64,000 bases of DNA from Bacillota bacterium (GTDB taxonomy: Bacteria; Bacillota; Clostridia; Oscillospirales; Ruminococcaceae), in assembly GCA_023460035.1 (NCBI GenBank), contig JAEWRN010000004.1, forward strand, positions 62,001 to 126,000, in the 5' to 3' direction. Both the position numbers and the translations under genes were made by a program. The notes below the pieces were generated by a model. It ran no database searches, had not been told where the DNA came from, and saw only the letters and a program-made list of their open reading frames with translations. Shown here in pieces: positions 42,334 through 50,612 of the stretch. The first letter of the stretch is position 1. Each line of letters opens with the position of its first letter.

Positions 42334-43455
42334 TCAAATATAGGTATCCAGTTCGCCGTTCGGGTTCAGGATGCTTTCTACGGTATCGACAAATTCGTCG
42401 CTCTCGGCGTCCTTTGAACCAAAGGTAAATTGTCTGCTTGCCGACTGCTGCCCCTGCTGATACTGCTGGTTTTGCTGCGAAAGGGCGTTTTGCGAGGCAT
42501 AGGCAAGGTTGGTACCGTCGCCGGTCATGATCTGGTGCACTTCTGCCTGCAACGGGCGCAGGGCGTTTTGCAGTGTGGCCACTTCGTTTGAAATCAGCTT
42601 TGCCGTTTGCGGGTCTGCCACCATAATGGAAAGGCTGATCTTGCTTTTGTCATCCAGCAGATGTACCGTGATCTCGCCAAGGCCCTCGGGCTGCAGCTTA
42701 ACCACAAACTCACTTTTGCCGTTTGCCACATTGTTTAAGATACCGGTGCGCAGCTGCTGCGCAATGTCCTGCACCTGTGCACTTTGGGCAAAGGTTTCGG
42801 TTGTTGATGTCGCCGGCAAGAACTGCTTTGAATCCACCGCTGCCTGTAGCTGTTCAATATCCGGCCGCTCCACCGTTTGCTTGCCCTGCTCTTCCAGCAG
42901 CTTGCGGGCCTCGCGCAGCGTCTGCTGTGAAAACAACCCGTCACCCGCAGCCCCGCCGCCCGTTTGGGTGTCGGTCTGCGCCTGCTGCCACGCCGCACTG
43001 AGCACCTGGTAAAAAGCCGAAAGCTCTGTGTTCTGGTCGGTGGTTGCCGCCGTCTGGCCCGTCTGCGTGGCGTCTGCCGTCTGCACCGCCGCGGGGTCTG
43101 TGTTCATCGAAGCAAGCCCCGCCAGTACATCGCTGACCGTTTGCGCATCACCGCCCTGTTGTAACAGCTGCTGCGCCACGTTGGTGTCCACCGTAAGCTG
43201 CGGGGTAGCCGCTGTCAGCGCAAGCAGCAGCTGCGCCGCCAGCATGCCGCCGTTTTTGCTGCTTTCCTGCTCGTTTTGCTGCTCGGTCAACTGCCCCAGC
43301 AGGGCCGCCAGTGCATCGTCGTCCCCCACAAGCTGGCTTAAAAGCACCGCAAACCCACCGGCCCCCTGCTGCTGCAGCCCCGCCACCGCAGCCAATGTCT
43401 GCCGCAGGCTGGTACCGCTTGCAACCGCCGTTGTCGTTGCCGCCATTTGTTCCAT
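42334..43455 (-). CDS. fliK: Flagellar hook-length control protein FliK
   Basis: FliK measures hook length and triggers the FlhB substrate switch. The N-terminal two thirds are Q/A/T-rich and poorly structured. The C-terminal Flg_hook domain (about residues 230-320) has FVVKLQPEGLGEITVHL, then AKLISNEVATLQNALRPL. The tail is Q-rich. ATG at 43455 is preceded by AAAGGAGGTGAT, a perfect match to the 16S rRNA 3' end. A second FliK-like gene lies at 19390-20799. Confidence 0.92.
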   Translation of the reverse strand: MEQMAATTTAVASGTSLRQTLAAVAGLQQQGAGGFAVLLSQLVGDDDALAALLGQLTEQQNEQESSKNGGMLAAQLLLALTAATPQLTVDTNVAQQLLQQGGDAQTVSDVLAGLASMNTDPAAVQTADATQTGQTAATTDQNTELSAFYQVLSAAWQQAQTDTQTGGGAAGDGLFSQQTLREARKLLEEQGKQTVERPDIEQLQAAVDSKQFLPATSTTETFAQSAQVQDIAQQLRTGILNNVANGKSEFVVKLQPEGLGEITVHLLDDKSKISLSIMVADPQTAKLISNEVATLQNALRPLQAEVHQIMTGDGTNLAYASQNALSQQNQQYQQGQQSASRQFTFGSKDAESDEFVDTVESILNPNGELDTYI

Positions 43456-43484
43456 TTTTATCACCTCCTTTCAGTGCAGATTGT

Positions 43485-43934
43485 TCAGCCCGCGTTCTCG
43501 CGGCCGATCTCCATTGAGATAAGCTCTTCTACCTCTTGCTCCTGCGCTTTTTTTGTCTCTTGTGCGTAAACCTCGTACTGTTTATCGTAAAGCTTATCCA
43601 GCTTAGAGACCTCTTGATTGGCGGCAAGCACCACCGCCATTTGCTTTTCTACCTCCTGCTCTGCCGCAAGCAGCAGCACGCGAAGGTCGGCCAGCTGCAG
43701 CCGTATGTTTTCAAGCTGCACGCCGTAGCTGCGTATTTTTTGAATGGTCGTGCCCTGTTGCTGTGCGGTTTTCAGTTCTACCGACAATTCGCGAAAACGC
43801 TTCTGTAATGAATCAATTTGCTGTTGCAATGCATTGCGCTTCGCGTTCAAATGCGATAGCACACCGCGTTCCTCATCCAGCACAAGTTCTTTGTAGTCCC
43901 GCATGTGGTCCAGCGAAAACACAAACTTTTTCAT
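43485..43934 (-). CDS. fliJ: Flagellar export protein FliJ
   Basis: FliJ is the rod-like stalk of the export ATPase that links FliI to FlhA. The 149-residue protein is one long antiparallel coiled coil, opening FVFSLDHMRDYKELVLDEE, which is the family's usual start (L-x-x-x-L-x-x-R/Y). Length and position after fliI support the call. A ylxF-like gene, often found between fliJ and fliK, is absent. Confidence 0.9.
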   Translation of the reverse strand: MKKFVFSLDHMRDYKELVLDEERGVLSHLNAKRNALQQQIDSLQKRFRELSVELKTAQQQGTTIQKIRSYGVQLENIRLQLADLRVLLLAAEQEVEKQMAVVLAANQEVSKLDKLYDKQYEVYAQETKKAQEQEVEELISMEIGRENAG

Positions 43935-43976
43935 GGCACGTCCCTCCTTTTTCTATCAATCCCACAAGGTAAACCG

Positions 43977-45299
43977 CTATAGCACCAGTTTTCGCATCTG
44001 CTGCACCGTTTCTTCATACGTGGCCTTTATGTCCACCTTTTGCTGCAGCAGGGCATCGATGGCCTCCATGCGCCGGATGGCTTCGTCCAGCTCTGGGTTG
44101 CTGCCGCTTTTGTATGCGCCGATAGACAACAGGTCCTGATTGTCCCGATAAACCGAGAGCATCTGGCGAATGCGGCCGGCAAGCTGGTTGTGGTCGTCGC
44201 TGACGATATTGCTCATCAAACGGCTGATGCTTGCCAAGATGTCGATTGCCGGGTAATGGTTGCGCATTGCCACCTTGCGGGACAATACGATATGGCCATC
44301 CACAATGCCGCGCACAGTGTCCGAAATCGGCTCGTTGGTGTCGTCGCCCTCTACCAGCACCGTGTAAATACCGGTGATCGAGCCCTTCTCAAAGTTGCCC
44401 GAACGCTCAAGCAGCTTGGGCAGCACTGTATAAATAGAGGGGGTATATCCTCTTGCGACCGGCGGCTCCCCCGTTGCAAGGCCAATTTCGCGCTGCGCCA
44501 TGCAAAAGCGGGTCAGCGAATCCATCATCAGCAGTACGTCTTTGCCCTGATCGCGAAAAAACTCGGCAACTGCGGTGGCCGCCAGTGCACATTTGGTGCG
44601 CATCATTGCGGGCTGGTCTGAGGTTGCGACAACCAGCACCGAGTGTTTCATCCCCTCTTCGCCAAGGTCGCGCATCATAAACTCAACGACCTCACGCCCG
44701 CGTTCGCCCACCAGCGCAATGACATTGACATCGGCTTTGACATTGCGGGCAATCATCCCCATCAGGGTACTTTTGCCCACGCCGCTGCCTGCAAAAATGC
44801 CCATTCTCTGGCCCTTGCCCATGGTCAGCAGCCCGTCGATTGCACGCACGCCAAGCTCCATAACCTGGGTGATGGGCGGGCGCTTCATCGGGTTAGAGGG
44901 CCGCCCGTTGATGGGGTACCATGCCGTTTGCTTAATGGGCCCAAGGCCGTCGATGGGGTTGCCCAGCGCGTCCACTGCGCGGCCCATCAAATCGTCGCCT
45001 ACGCCAATGGTCAGCTTGTCGCCGGTGCCCACCACCACGCTGCCAAACCCGATGCCGTCCACATCCTGATACGGCATCAGCTGTACCGAATTGCCCTTGA
45101 AGCCCACAACCTCGGCGAGCACCGAGCGCGCTTCGTCCAACTGAATGTTGCACACATCGCCCACATTGCATGAAAGGCCGGTCGCCTCAATGGTAAGGCC
45201 CACGATTTTGCTGATTTTGCCCTGATAAGTATAAAGGTCGCCAAGGCGCACAGCCCTGCGGTATGCCGTAACATCTACAGCCGCTCTGCTCTGTACCAA
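43977..45299 (-). CDS. fliI: Flagellum-specific export ATPase FliI
   Basis: FliI is the hexameric ATPase of flagellar type III export. It has Walker A GSGVGKSTLMG (about residue 155), Walker B VLLMMDSLTRF, and the QREIGLATGEPP motif. TTG at 45299 is preferred (440 residues) because AAAGGAGGGGATC lies 3-16 bases upstream. An in-frame ATG at 45326 would add 9 residues but has no ribosome binding site and lies only 6 bases after the fliH stop. Confidence 0.96.
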   Translation of the reverse strand: MVQSRAAVDVTAYRRAVRLGDLYTYQGKISKIVGLTIEATGLSCNVGDVCNIQLDEARSVLAEVVGFKGNSVQLMPYQDVDGIGFGSVVVGTGDKLTIGVGDDLMGRAVDALGNPIDGLGPIKQTAWYPINGRPSNPMKRPPITQVMELGVRAIDGLLTMGKGQRMGIFAGSGVGKSTLMGMIARNVKADVNVIALVGERGREVVEFMMRDLGEEGMKHSVLVVATSDQPAMMRTKCALAATAVAEFFRDQGKDVLLMMDSLTRFCMAQREIGLATGEPPVARGYTPSIYTVLPKLLERSGNFEKGSITGIYTVLVEGDDTNEPISDTVRGIVDGHIVLSRKVAMRNHYPAIDILASISRLMSNIVSDDHNQLAGRIRQMLSVYRDNQDLLSIGAYKSGSNPELDEAIRRMEAIDALLQQKVDIKATYEETVQQMRKLVL

Positions 45300-45332
45300 G
45301 GCGATCCCCTCCTTTGATATCATCATTCCGGG

Positions 45333-46094
45333 TCAGTCTGCCGCACGGTCGGTGCGGTCGAACATGGTCTTCAAATTTTCAAGCTGGGTATGAATGGATG
45401 CATCCACCACACCTTCCGGCGTTTGAATCAAGCAGCTGCCCTCCGGCAGGTCTGCCGCCTGCACCTCAACCGTATGCCCCTCCGTGCCGGTGCCACCCAA
45501 CAGGTCCCGTTTCAAATAATCCACCAATACCGGCATTCTTTCTGAAACCTGAACCGTGATCCACTCCTCGTTTTTCACCGTGGACATCGCCTGCTCTACC
45601 AGCGGCAGCAACAGGGTTTCCTGTTGGCGGATCAGCGAGCCCAGCACCTTTTGTGCAATTTCGATTGCCAGTGTGGTCAACCCGTTTTCATAGGTCTCAA
45701 AAAACTCCTGCTGGCGCTGTTGCAGTGTTTGCATCAGGGTGTCCAGCTCGGCAAGCTGGCTGCTGATCTCCTGCTGCTTTTCCTCCAGCGCCTGCCGGTA
45801 CCCCTGCTGCATTGCCTCTTCGCGCAGCCTTTGTGCCTCTTCGCGGGCGGTTTGCAAAATGCGCTCCCCTTCGCCGCGGGCAGTTTGCAGCAGCCGCTTG
45901 GTCAGCGCCTGCGCCTGTTCTTCTGCCTGCTGCTGCGGTGAGATTGCGGGTTGCAGCTCTGCCTGCTCTTCAAAAACAACGGTATCCCCTTCTTGTGTCA
46001 TAACCGGCGGGGGTGGCGGCGGGGGCAGTGCATCGGGAATCTTTACCACCAGGTCGCTGGCTGCCGTATTGGTCTGTCGGATCACTTTAGGCAA
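45333..46094 (-). CDS. fliH: Flagellar export regulator FliH
   Basis: FliH holds FliI at the C-ring. The 253-residue protein has a proline run near the N-terminus (six P in a row around residue 25), a long Q/E-rich coiled coil (about 55-135), and a V-ATPase E-subunit-like C-terminal domain (ALEIAQKVLG type, here TLAIEIAQKVLGSLI). It overlaps the end of fliG by 8 bases. The A-rich and Q-rich composition is usual for this family. Confidence 0.92.
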   Translation of the reverse strand: MPKVIRQTNTAASDLVVKIPDALPPPPPPPVMTQEGDTVVFEEQAELQPAISPQQQAEEQAQALTKRLLQTARGEGERILQTAREEAQRLREEAMQQGYRQALEEKQQEISSQLAELDTLMQTLQQRQQEFFETYENGLTTLAIEIAQKVLGSLIRQQETLLLPLVEQAMSTVKNEEWITVQVSERMPVLVDYLKRDLLGGTGTEGHTVEVQAADLPEGSCLIQTPEGVVDASIHTQLENLKTMFDRTDRAAD

Positions 46095-47094
46095 GGATCT
46101 CGTCCTCCTCTCCCTTGGCGATCACGATTTCACCGGCTTCCTCCAGCTGACGAATGACCGATACGATCTTCTGCTGCGCCTCTTCCACATCGCGCATACG
46201 AATATTATGCAGATATTGAATATCCTGCTCGATGGTGGTGCGCATACGGGAGGACATGTTCTGGTAGATAACCTCCCGCACCTCTTCGCCGGCACCCTTG
46301 AGGGCGACCGACAGGTCTTTGGTGTCCACTTCGCGAATGAACCGCTGTATTGCCATGCTGTCAAGGTTGACGATATCTTCAAACACAAACATCAGGTTGC
46401 GAATATCGTTTGCCAGCTGTGCGTCGCGTTCGCCCAGCTCTTCGAAAATGTACTTTTCGGTGCTGCGGTCGACCCGGTTCATGATCTCGGCAATATACGG
46501 CACGCCGCCGACCTCCACATGGTCGGCCGAAATAAAGGTGGCAAACCGGCGCTCCAATGTCGACTCGACCACACTGATCATCTCCGGCGAAACCCGGTCA
46601 AGCTCGGCGATTCTTTTAATAATGTCAAGCTGCAAGGTGCGCGGCAATTCGGCAATAATCTGCGCCGCCTGGTCTGACCTTGCGTAGGATAGTACCAGCG
46701 CAATGGTTTGCGGGTGCTCATTTTGTAAGGTCATCTGCAGGTTTTTATAATCTGCCTTGCGGATAAATTCAAACGACTTGGTGCGCAGTGACTTTGTGAC
46801 CCGCTCCATAAACGAAACCGCCTGCTGGGCACCGAACGCTTTTTCAAGCACGTCGCGCGCATACAGCACACCGCCTTCGTTAATCACCTTTTGCGTGACA
46901 CAAAGGCCGTAAAAATCCTCTATGGTATCTTTCAGGTCCTCTGCGGTCAGCCGGTCAAGCTTTGCAATTTCCAGAGAAAGCTGCTCTACTTCGTCCTCTT
47001 TCAGGTGCTTGTACACCATGGAGGCCCTGTCGGCCCCCAGCGCAATCAATACGGCCGCGGCCTTTTGCACGGAAGATAGCTTTTGTTTCGCCAT
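46087..47094 (-). CDS. fliG: Flagellar motor switch protein FliG
   Basis: FliG is the rotor protein that contacts MotA. The N-terminal domain binds FliF (KAAAVLIALGADRASMVY), the middle domain has the EHPQTIALVLSY motif (about residue 127), and the C-terminal domain has MFVFEDIVNLD and the charged torque helix (IQRFIREVDTKDLSVAL). The 335-residue length is standard. It starts 1 base after fliF ends. Confidence 0.97.
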   Translation of the reverse strand: MAKQKLSSVQKAAAVLIALGADRASMVYKHLKEDEVEQLSLEIAKLDRLTAEDLKDTIEDFYGLCVTQKVINEGGVLYARDVLEKAFGAQQAVSFMERVTKSLRTKSFEFIRKADYKNLQMTLQNEHPQTIALVLSYARSDQAAQIIAELPRTLQLDIIKRIAELDRVSPEMISVVESTLERRFATFISADHVEVGGVPYIAEIMNRVDRSTEKYIFEELGERDAQLANDIRNLMFVFEDIVNLDSMAIQRFIREVDTKDLSVALKGAGEEVREVIYQNMSSRMRTTIEQDIQYLHNIRMRDVEEAQQKIVSVIRQLEEAGEIVIAKGEEDEILA

Positions 47095-47095
47095 A

Positions 47096-48703
47096 TTACT
47101 TCTCCTCCCTCAACATGGACCGTATCAGTGCGGCCGTAATTTCAGGATTATCCTTGACGAAATCTCTAACCTCCTGTGTGATGGCGTTCTCTTTTTCATC
47201 CGCAGAAGCCATCGCCTCACTTTGCAGCTGGCGCTTGTGCTCTTCAATTTCACGCTGCAATGTCTGCTGGCGCTCGTGCTCCTCCGCCTCAAACCGTGTC
47301 TCCTGCTCGTGCTCTTTGCGCCGTTTGCGCCGGCGTGTCAGGGTGGTGACCAGCACGATAATCAGCACAATCAGCAGCAATGCGATAATGCCGATGATTA
47401 AAATCTGCCGCAGAGACAGCCCGCCAAGGTTTGCAAGCCAGTTTGTGCTGCTGTTGTTGTTCTGGTTCGCAGAGATATTCAGGTTCGTGACCGAAATATT
47501 ATCCGCCGTAATGTTGACGCTTTTAGAAATCAAATCCACCAGGGTCTCTTCGACCTGCGTGTCAAAGTTCGGGTCGTTGACAATGACCGCAACCGAAGCC
47601 TTTTTCAAAATGGGCTCGCCTTTTTCGATCTGTGTCAGCACATAACCCACGTCGTAGTCAACGCTTCTCTGGTAATCCGTCGTCGGGGCACTGCTGCCAT
47701 CCTCTGCCTGATATTCCGGCACAGAATCGGTATTGTTCTGCTCGCCCGCAATACCGGAAGCGGAAACATTGCCGTCAAGAGAATAATTCTCTTCATAATG
47801 GTTGATCACACCGGCGCTTTCGCCGTCGGACCGGGGCTGGTACTGCTTGGACTCGGTGACCATTTTGTCATAGTCCAGTGTCACCGTGGCCACCGCCGTT
47901 ACCCCGTCTGCACCATACCGGCTGGAAAGCAGCCGTTTAATATTGTCCTCGATCGACTTTGCAATCTCACGCTCAAACTCAAGGCGCTGGGTGCTGTAGG
48001 TGCCACTGCCGGAATCCTGCGAGCCGTCTGAAACCTCAACACCGGTAGAGGCATCGACAACGACCACATTTTCCGCCTTTAAATTAGGTACCGACGTAGC
48101 CGCCAAATGCTTAATGGCTGACACTCTTTCGGGTGTCAGCTCATAACCGGCCTTCATCAGCACACTGACCCCCGCCGAGCTTTGCTGTTCGCTTGACTGG
48201 TCCCAGACATAGCTGCTGGTCTCCGGTACTGTAAAGGTCACCGTTGCGTCTGCAATACCATCCTGCCGCATCAGCGTTTGCTGCATACGGTCCTGTGCCT
48301 GAAAAATTAAAGCGGTTTTTTTCTCGAATTCTGTCGAAGTAAAGCCCGTGGAACTGGAAAACGTGTCGTAGCTCAGTGTTGTTTTGGGGTACCCCTTCTG
48401 GTTAAGCTGAAACACGATATTATCCCAATCGGATTGCGGTACACGCACTTCGCCGCTGGAGTTGATTTCTGCCTTGACGCCCATTTCCTGCAGTTCGGCA
48501 TAGACTTGCGCCGCTTCGGTTTGCGTCATACCGGGAAACAAAACCTTGGTGCCCGCGCTGGATATGTTTAATACAATTGTGACAATTAAAGCGAACGTCA
48601 AAATGCCCCCACCCGCAAGCAGCGCAATGCGCTTGCGTTTTGGAGGCTGGTTTTGCCAAAATGTTTTGACTTTCTGCACCAAGCTTTTAACATCAATCTT
48701 CAT
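47096..48703 (-). CDS. fliF: Flagellar MS-ring protein FliF
   Basis: FliF builds the MS-ring, the first membrane platform of the flagellum. Two transmembrane helices lie at about residues 25-47 and 435-460, flanking the periplasmic ring-building motifs (SVLMKAGYELTPERVSAIKHLAATSVPNL, recognised by its core). The C-terminal cytoplasmic tail (about 500-535) binds FliG. The 535-residue length is typical. It follows fliE. Confidence 0.96.
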   Translation of the reverse strand: MKIDVKSLVQKVKTFWQNQPPKRKRIALLAGGGILTFALIVTIVLNISSAGTKVLFPGMTQTEAAQVYAELQEMGVKAEINSSGEVRVPQSDWDNIVFQLNQKGYPKTTLSYDTFSSSTGFTSTEFEKKTALIFQAQDRMQQTLMRQDGIADATVTFTVPETSSYVWDQSSEQQSSAGVSVLMKAGYELTPERVSAIKHLAATSVPNLKAENVVVVDASTGVEVSDGSQDSGSGTYSTQRLEFEREIAKSIEDNIKRLLSSRYGADGVTAVATVTLDYDKMVTESKQYQPRSDGESAGVINHYEENYSLDGNVSASGIAGEQNNTDSVPEYQAEDGSSAPTTDYQRSVDYDVGYVLTQIEKGEPILKKASVAVIVNDPNFDTQVEETLVDLISKSVNITADNISVTNLNISANQNNNSSTNWLANLGGLSLRQILIIGIIALLLIVLIIVLVTTLTRRRKRRKEHEQETRFEAEEHERQQTLQREIEEHKRQLQSEAMASADEKENAITQEVRDFVKDNPEITAALIRSMLREEK

Positions 48704-48774
48704 TTGTCTGCTACCAACTTTTCATACGGCTATATTTATCGTGCGGCGGTACTATCGTACGGCGATGGTTAAAG

Positions 48775-49086
48775 TCAAACCTGCATCTGCATGATTTCCT
48801 TATAGGAGCTTACTGCCCTCGAAGTAAGCTGCACCACCGTTTCGATTGCTGTTGTTTCCTGTGCCGCATGAATCATCATTGAATGCAGGTCTGACACATC
48901 CCCCATGGCCAGATCATACGAATCCTGCGCAGCTACCTGTTGGGTCTGCGTCAGGTTTTCCATTGCACTCTTCATGACATCTGCAAAGGGTACTCCCCCA
49001 CCGCTCTGCACTGCGCCACTAGTTTGTGTGCCCCCAGCCCCGGCGCCTTCAATAGAAGGTAAACTGGACAAAGGTACAATATACAT
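48775..49086 (-). CDS. fliE: Flagellar hook-basal body protein FliE
   Basis: FliE joins the MS-ring to the rod and is the first exported component. The 103-residue protein ends in the two conserved helices (FADVMKSAMENLTQTQQ, then LHSMMIHAAQETTAIE and LTSRAVSSYKEIMQMQV). It is the first gene of the operon here; in most Firmicutes flgB and flgC come first. ATG at 49086 has GGGAGG 8 bases upstream. Confidence 0.95.
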   Translation of the reverse strand: MYIVPLSSLPSIEGAGAGGTQTSGAVQSGGGVPFADVMKSAMENLTQTQQVAAQDSYDLAMGDVSDLHSMMIHAAQETTAIETVVQLTSRAVSSYKEIMQMQV

Positions 49087-49155
49087 TTTTTAAACCTCCC
49101 ACCACTGGTGTTATCCCCCGAAAAACGAGGCATTTTTGAGAAGTCACTTCGGTGG

Positions 49156-49240
49156 GTTTTAAAACAATTTTTCTCAAATCAGTGCATTTTGGTGCATAAT
49201 ACCTGCCATGCTTCTGTTTTAAAACAATTTGCTGTAAATC
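49156..49240. repeat. Direct repeat with palindromic core in the flagellar operon leader
   Basis: GTTTTAAAACAATTT occurs at 49156-49170 and again at 49216-49230, exactly 60 bases apart, each followed after five bases by AAATC (to 49180 and 49240). The core GTTTTAAAAC is a perfect palindrome. The two sites lie in the transcribed leader, suggesting protein or RNA control sites. Confidence 0.7.
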
Positions 49241-49274
49241 CCACGCTTTTACTCTTTTTATCTCCTTTTTACAC

Positions 49275-49297
49275 TGTGATATCAATTGATATACACA
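49275..49297. promoter_or_regulatory. Inverted repeat (operator candidate) in the flagellar operon leader
   Basis: TGTG-x-TATCAATTGATA-xx-CACA is a near-perfect palindrome centred on CAATTG. It overlaps a 12-base sequence TTTACACTGTGA (49268-49279) that recurs exactly at 49432-49443, upstream of the promoter. Confidence 0.5.
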
Positions 49298-49317
49298 TTC
49301 ATATCTTATTCACAAAT

Positions 49318-49339
49318 ACACATGTTTAACACATGTTTA
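49318..49339. repeat. Perfect 11-bp tandem repeat at the predicted transcription start
   Basis: ACACATGTTTA is repeated twice without a gap (49318-49328, 49329-49339), immediately downstream of the -10 box of the minus-strand promoter. The 11-base period equals about one helical turn, a common spacing for a DNA-binding protein. Confidence 0.7.
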
Positions 49340-49340
49340 T

Positions 49341-49369
49341 ATCATAACTGGAAGCGGAAGTTTTGTAAA
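49341..49369 (-). promoter_or_regulatory. Sigma-A-type promoter of the 23-kb flagellar operon
   Basis: On the minus strand TTTACA (49369-49364), 17 bases, TATGAT (49346-49341): five of six matches in each box. It lies about 255 bases upstream of fliE, so the transcript has a long leader. Confidence 0.7.
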
Positions 49370-50015
49370 GTAAAAAAACTCACAAAAACCATGATTTCAG
49401 TTTTAAGACAAGTCACATGTCACACTATTCATTTACACTGTGACGTATCTTAATTTTACTTTTCACCGTTTATTCTCTGTAATTCATCATATCTTTTGTG
49501 TAAAAAGTATATATTTATTCAACTTTATTTTATATTTATATAATATTTTAATATATAGAACAAATTCTACTTCTGCTTTTTGTATATTTGACAAAACATG
49601 AAATTTGTCACTTCTTAAAAAAAGAAATTTTATCTGTTTTTTGCATCTGGTAAAAAATGTGTATACATTACCCAAAATGTGGTAATTTTCACAATCTGTG
49701 ATGTGGTTATGCATGTACAACCCAACACCGCAGCACCACGACTTTGGGGTAAGGCGTGCCCACATAAAACGGGGAAAGGCCTTCGCCTTTTGTTTGCCTG
49801 CACGACACGCTGCAAACCGCAACACTTTTTTGCAGCAGAGCTGATCTACACAGTTTTTGTACGCCGCGCGTTGCCTGCCACAGCCGCCGCCCGTACGCCA
49901 AAATGCTGCCGTGTGGCTTTTCGTTTTCCCCCGCTTTTCTGCCCCGCACAGCGAACACTTGCTACGGCATACCCCAAACCCGGTACCAGCAGACAGGCGC
50001 CCGGTAAAGGGTGCC

Positions 50016-50047
50016 AAAAATGGCAGCCTGCAACGGCTGCCATTTTT
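50016..50047 (-). terminator. Rho-independent terminator after the second cheW
   Basis: A 13-bp perfect stem (50016-50028 with 50035-50047) starting at the last base of the stop codon, with a T tract on the minus strand. Confidence 0.88.
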
Positions 50048-50538
50048 CAGTTCATCGCTTTGGTCAATTCATTAATCTCATCGTCCCGCAGAATGCTGGC
50101 AGGGTCTACGAGCAGAATGATTTTCTCATCCTCCATGCGCGCAATGCCAGTGAGATACCGGTTGGTCTTTTCGGTCGAAATTTTGGGCGGGTCCGAAATT
50201 TGTGCGTGCTTAATATCGGTCACCTCATCGACCTCGTCGACAATAAAGCCAAACAGCTTGTCTGAAATGCGGGTGACAATGACACAGGTTCGCTCGGTAT
50301 AATCGGCCTCCTGCTTGCCGGTGCGCAGCCGCAGGTCAATCAGCGGGATAATGTCACCACGCAGGTCAATGACCCCTTTTACATAGTTTGGCAGGTCGGG
50401 GATCTGGGTGATTTTTTGAATGCCGACGATCTGTACCACATCCCCAATGGGGATGCCGAACAGCTGTCCGTCACTCAAAAAGGTCAGATATTTTTCTTCC
50501 TGCATCTCGGTCTGCACTTCGGTTGCTTTCTCTCTCAT
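50047..50538 (-). CDS. cheW: Chemotaxis coupling protein CheW (second copy)
   Basis: This 163-residue CheW has the core segments YLTFLSDGQLFGIPIGDVVQI, IPDLPNYVKGVIDLRGDIIPLIDLR and KLFGFIVDEVDEVTD, recognised by their shared pattern. It lies 74 bases downstream of a chemoreceptor gene and probably couples that receptor to CheA. It is clearly diverged from the first CheW (23094-23570). A terminator follows immediately. Confidence 0.96.
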   Translation of the reverse strand: MREKATEVQTEMQEEKYLTFLSDGQLFGIPIGDVVQIVGIQKITQIPDLPNYVKGVIDLRGDIIPLIDLRLRTGKQEADYTERTCVIVTRISDKLFGFIVDEVDEVTDIKHAQISDPPKISTEKTNRYLTGIARMEDEKIILLVDPASILRDDEINELTKAMN

Positions 50539-50612
50539 GGCACAAACTCTCCTCTCAAAATTCGCAGCAGTGTGGTCCTTGGGTCACCTTTATCGTAGCT
50601 GTTTTATTGTAA

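Larger units (their letters stand above)
49087..50015 (-). other. Long gene-free region: leader and upstream DNA of the main flagellar operon
   Basis: No convincing gene lies between fliE and the second cheW terminator. From left to right it holds a leader of about 250 bases with repeats (49087-49340), a promoter (49341-49369), an AT-rich block with runs of T and A (about 49480-49680), and a GC-rich block (about 49700-50015) with only chance reading frames. A small AAAGGC/GCCTTT hairpin is at 49775-49790. Confidence 0.6.

Noticed and set aside
49156..49240. A two-unit CRISPR-like repeat in the flagellar operon leader.
   Set aside because: Only two copies, a short 15-base identical core, a spacer-like gap of 35-45 bases inside a promoter leader, and no cas gene. 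More likely regulatory.
49049..49285. A 78-codon minus-strand frame in the fliE leader that could be a leader peptide.
   Set aside because: It starts with TTG without a suitable ribosome binding site, overlaps fliE, and part of its apparent internal repetition comes from the DNA repeat.
49487..50017. A 176-codon minus-strand reading frame in the gap upstream of the flagellar operon.
   Set aside because: The composition is un-protein-like, it runs through the AT-rich block, and no ribosome binding site or recognisable domain is present.
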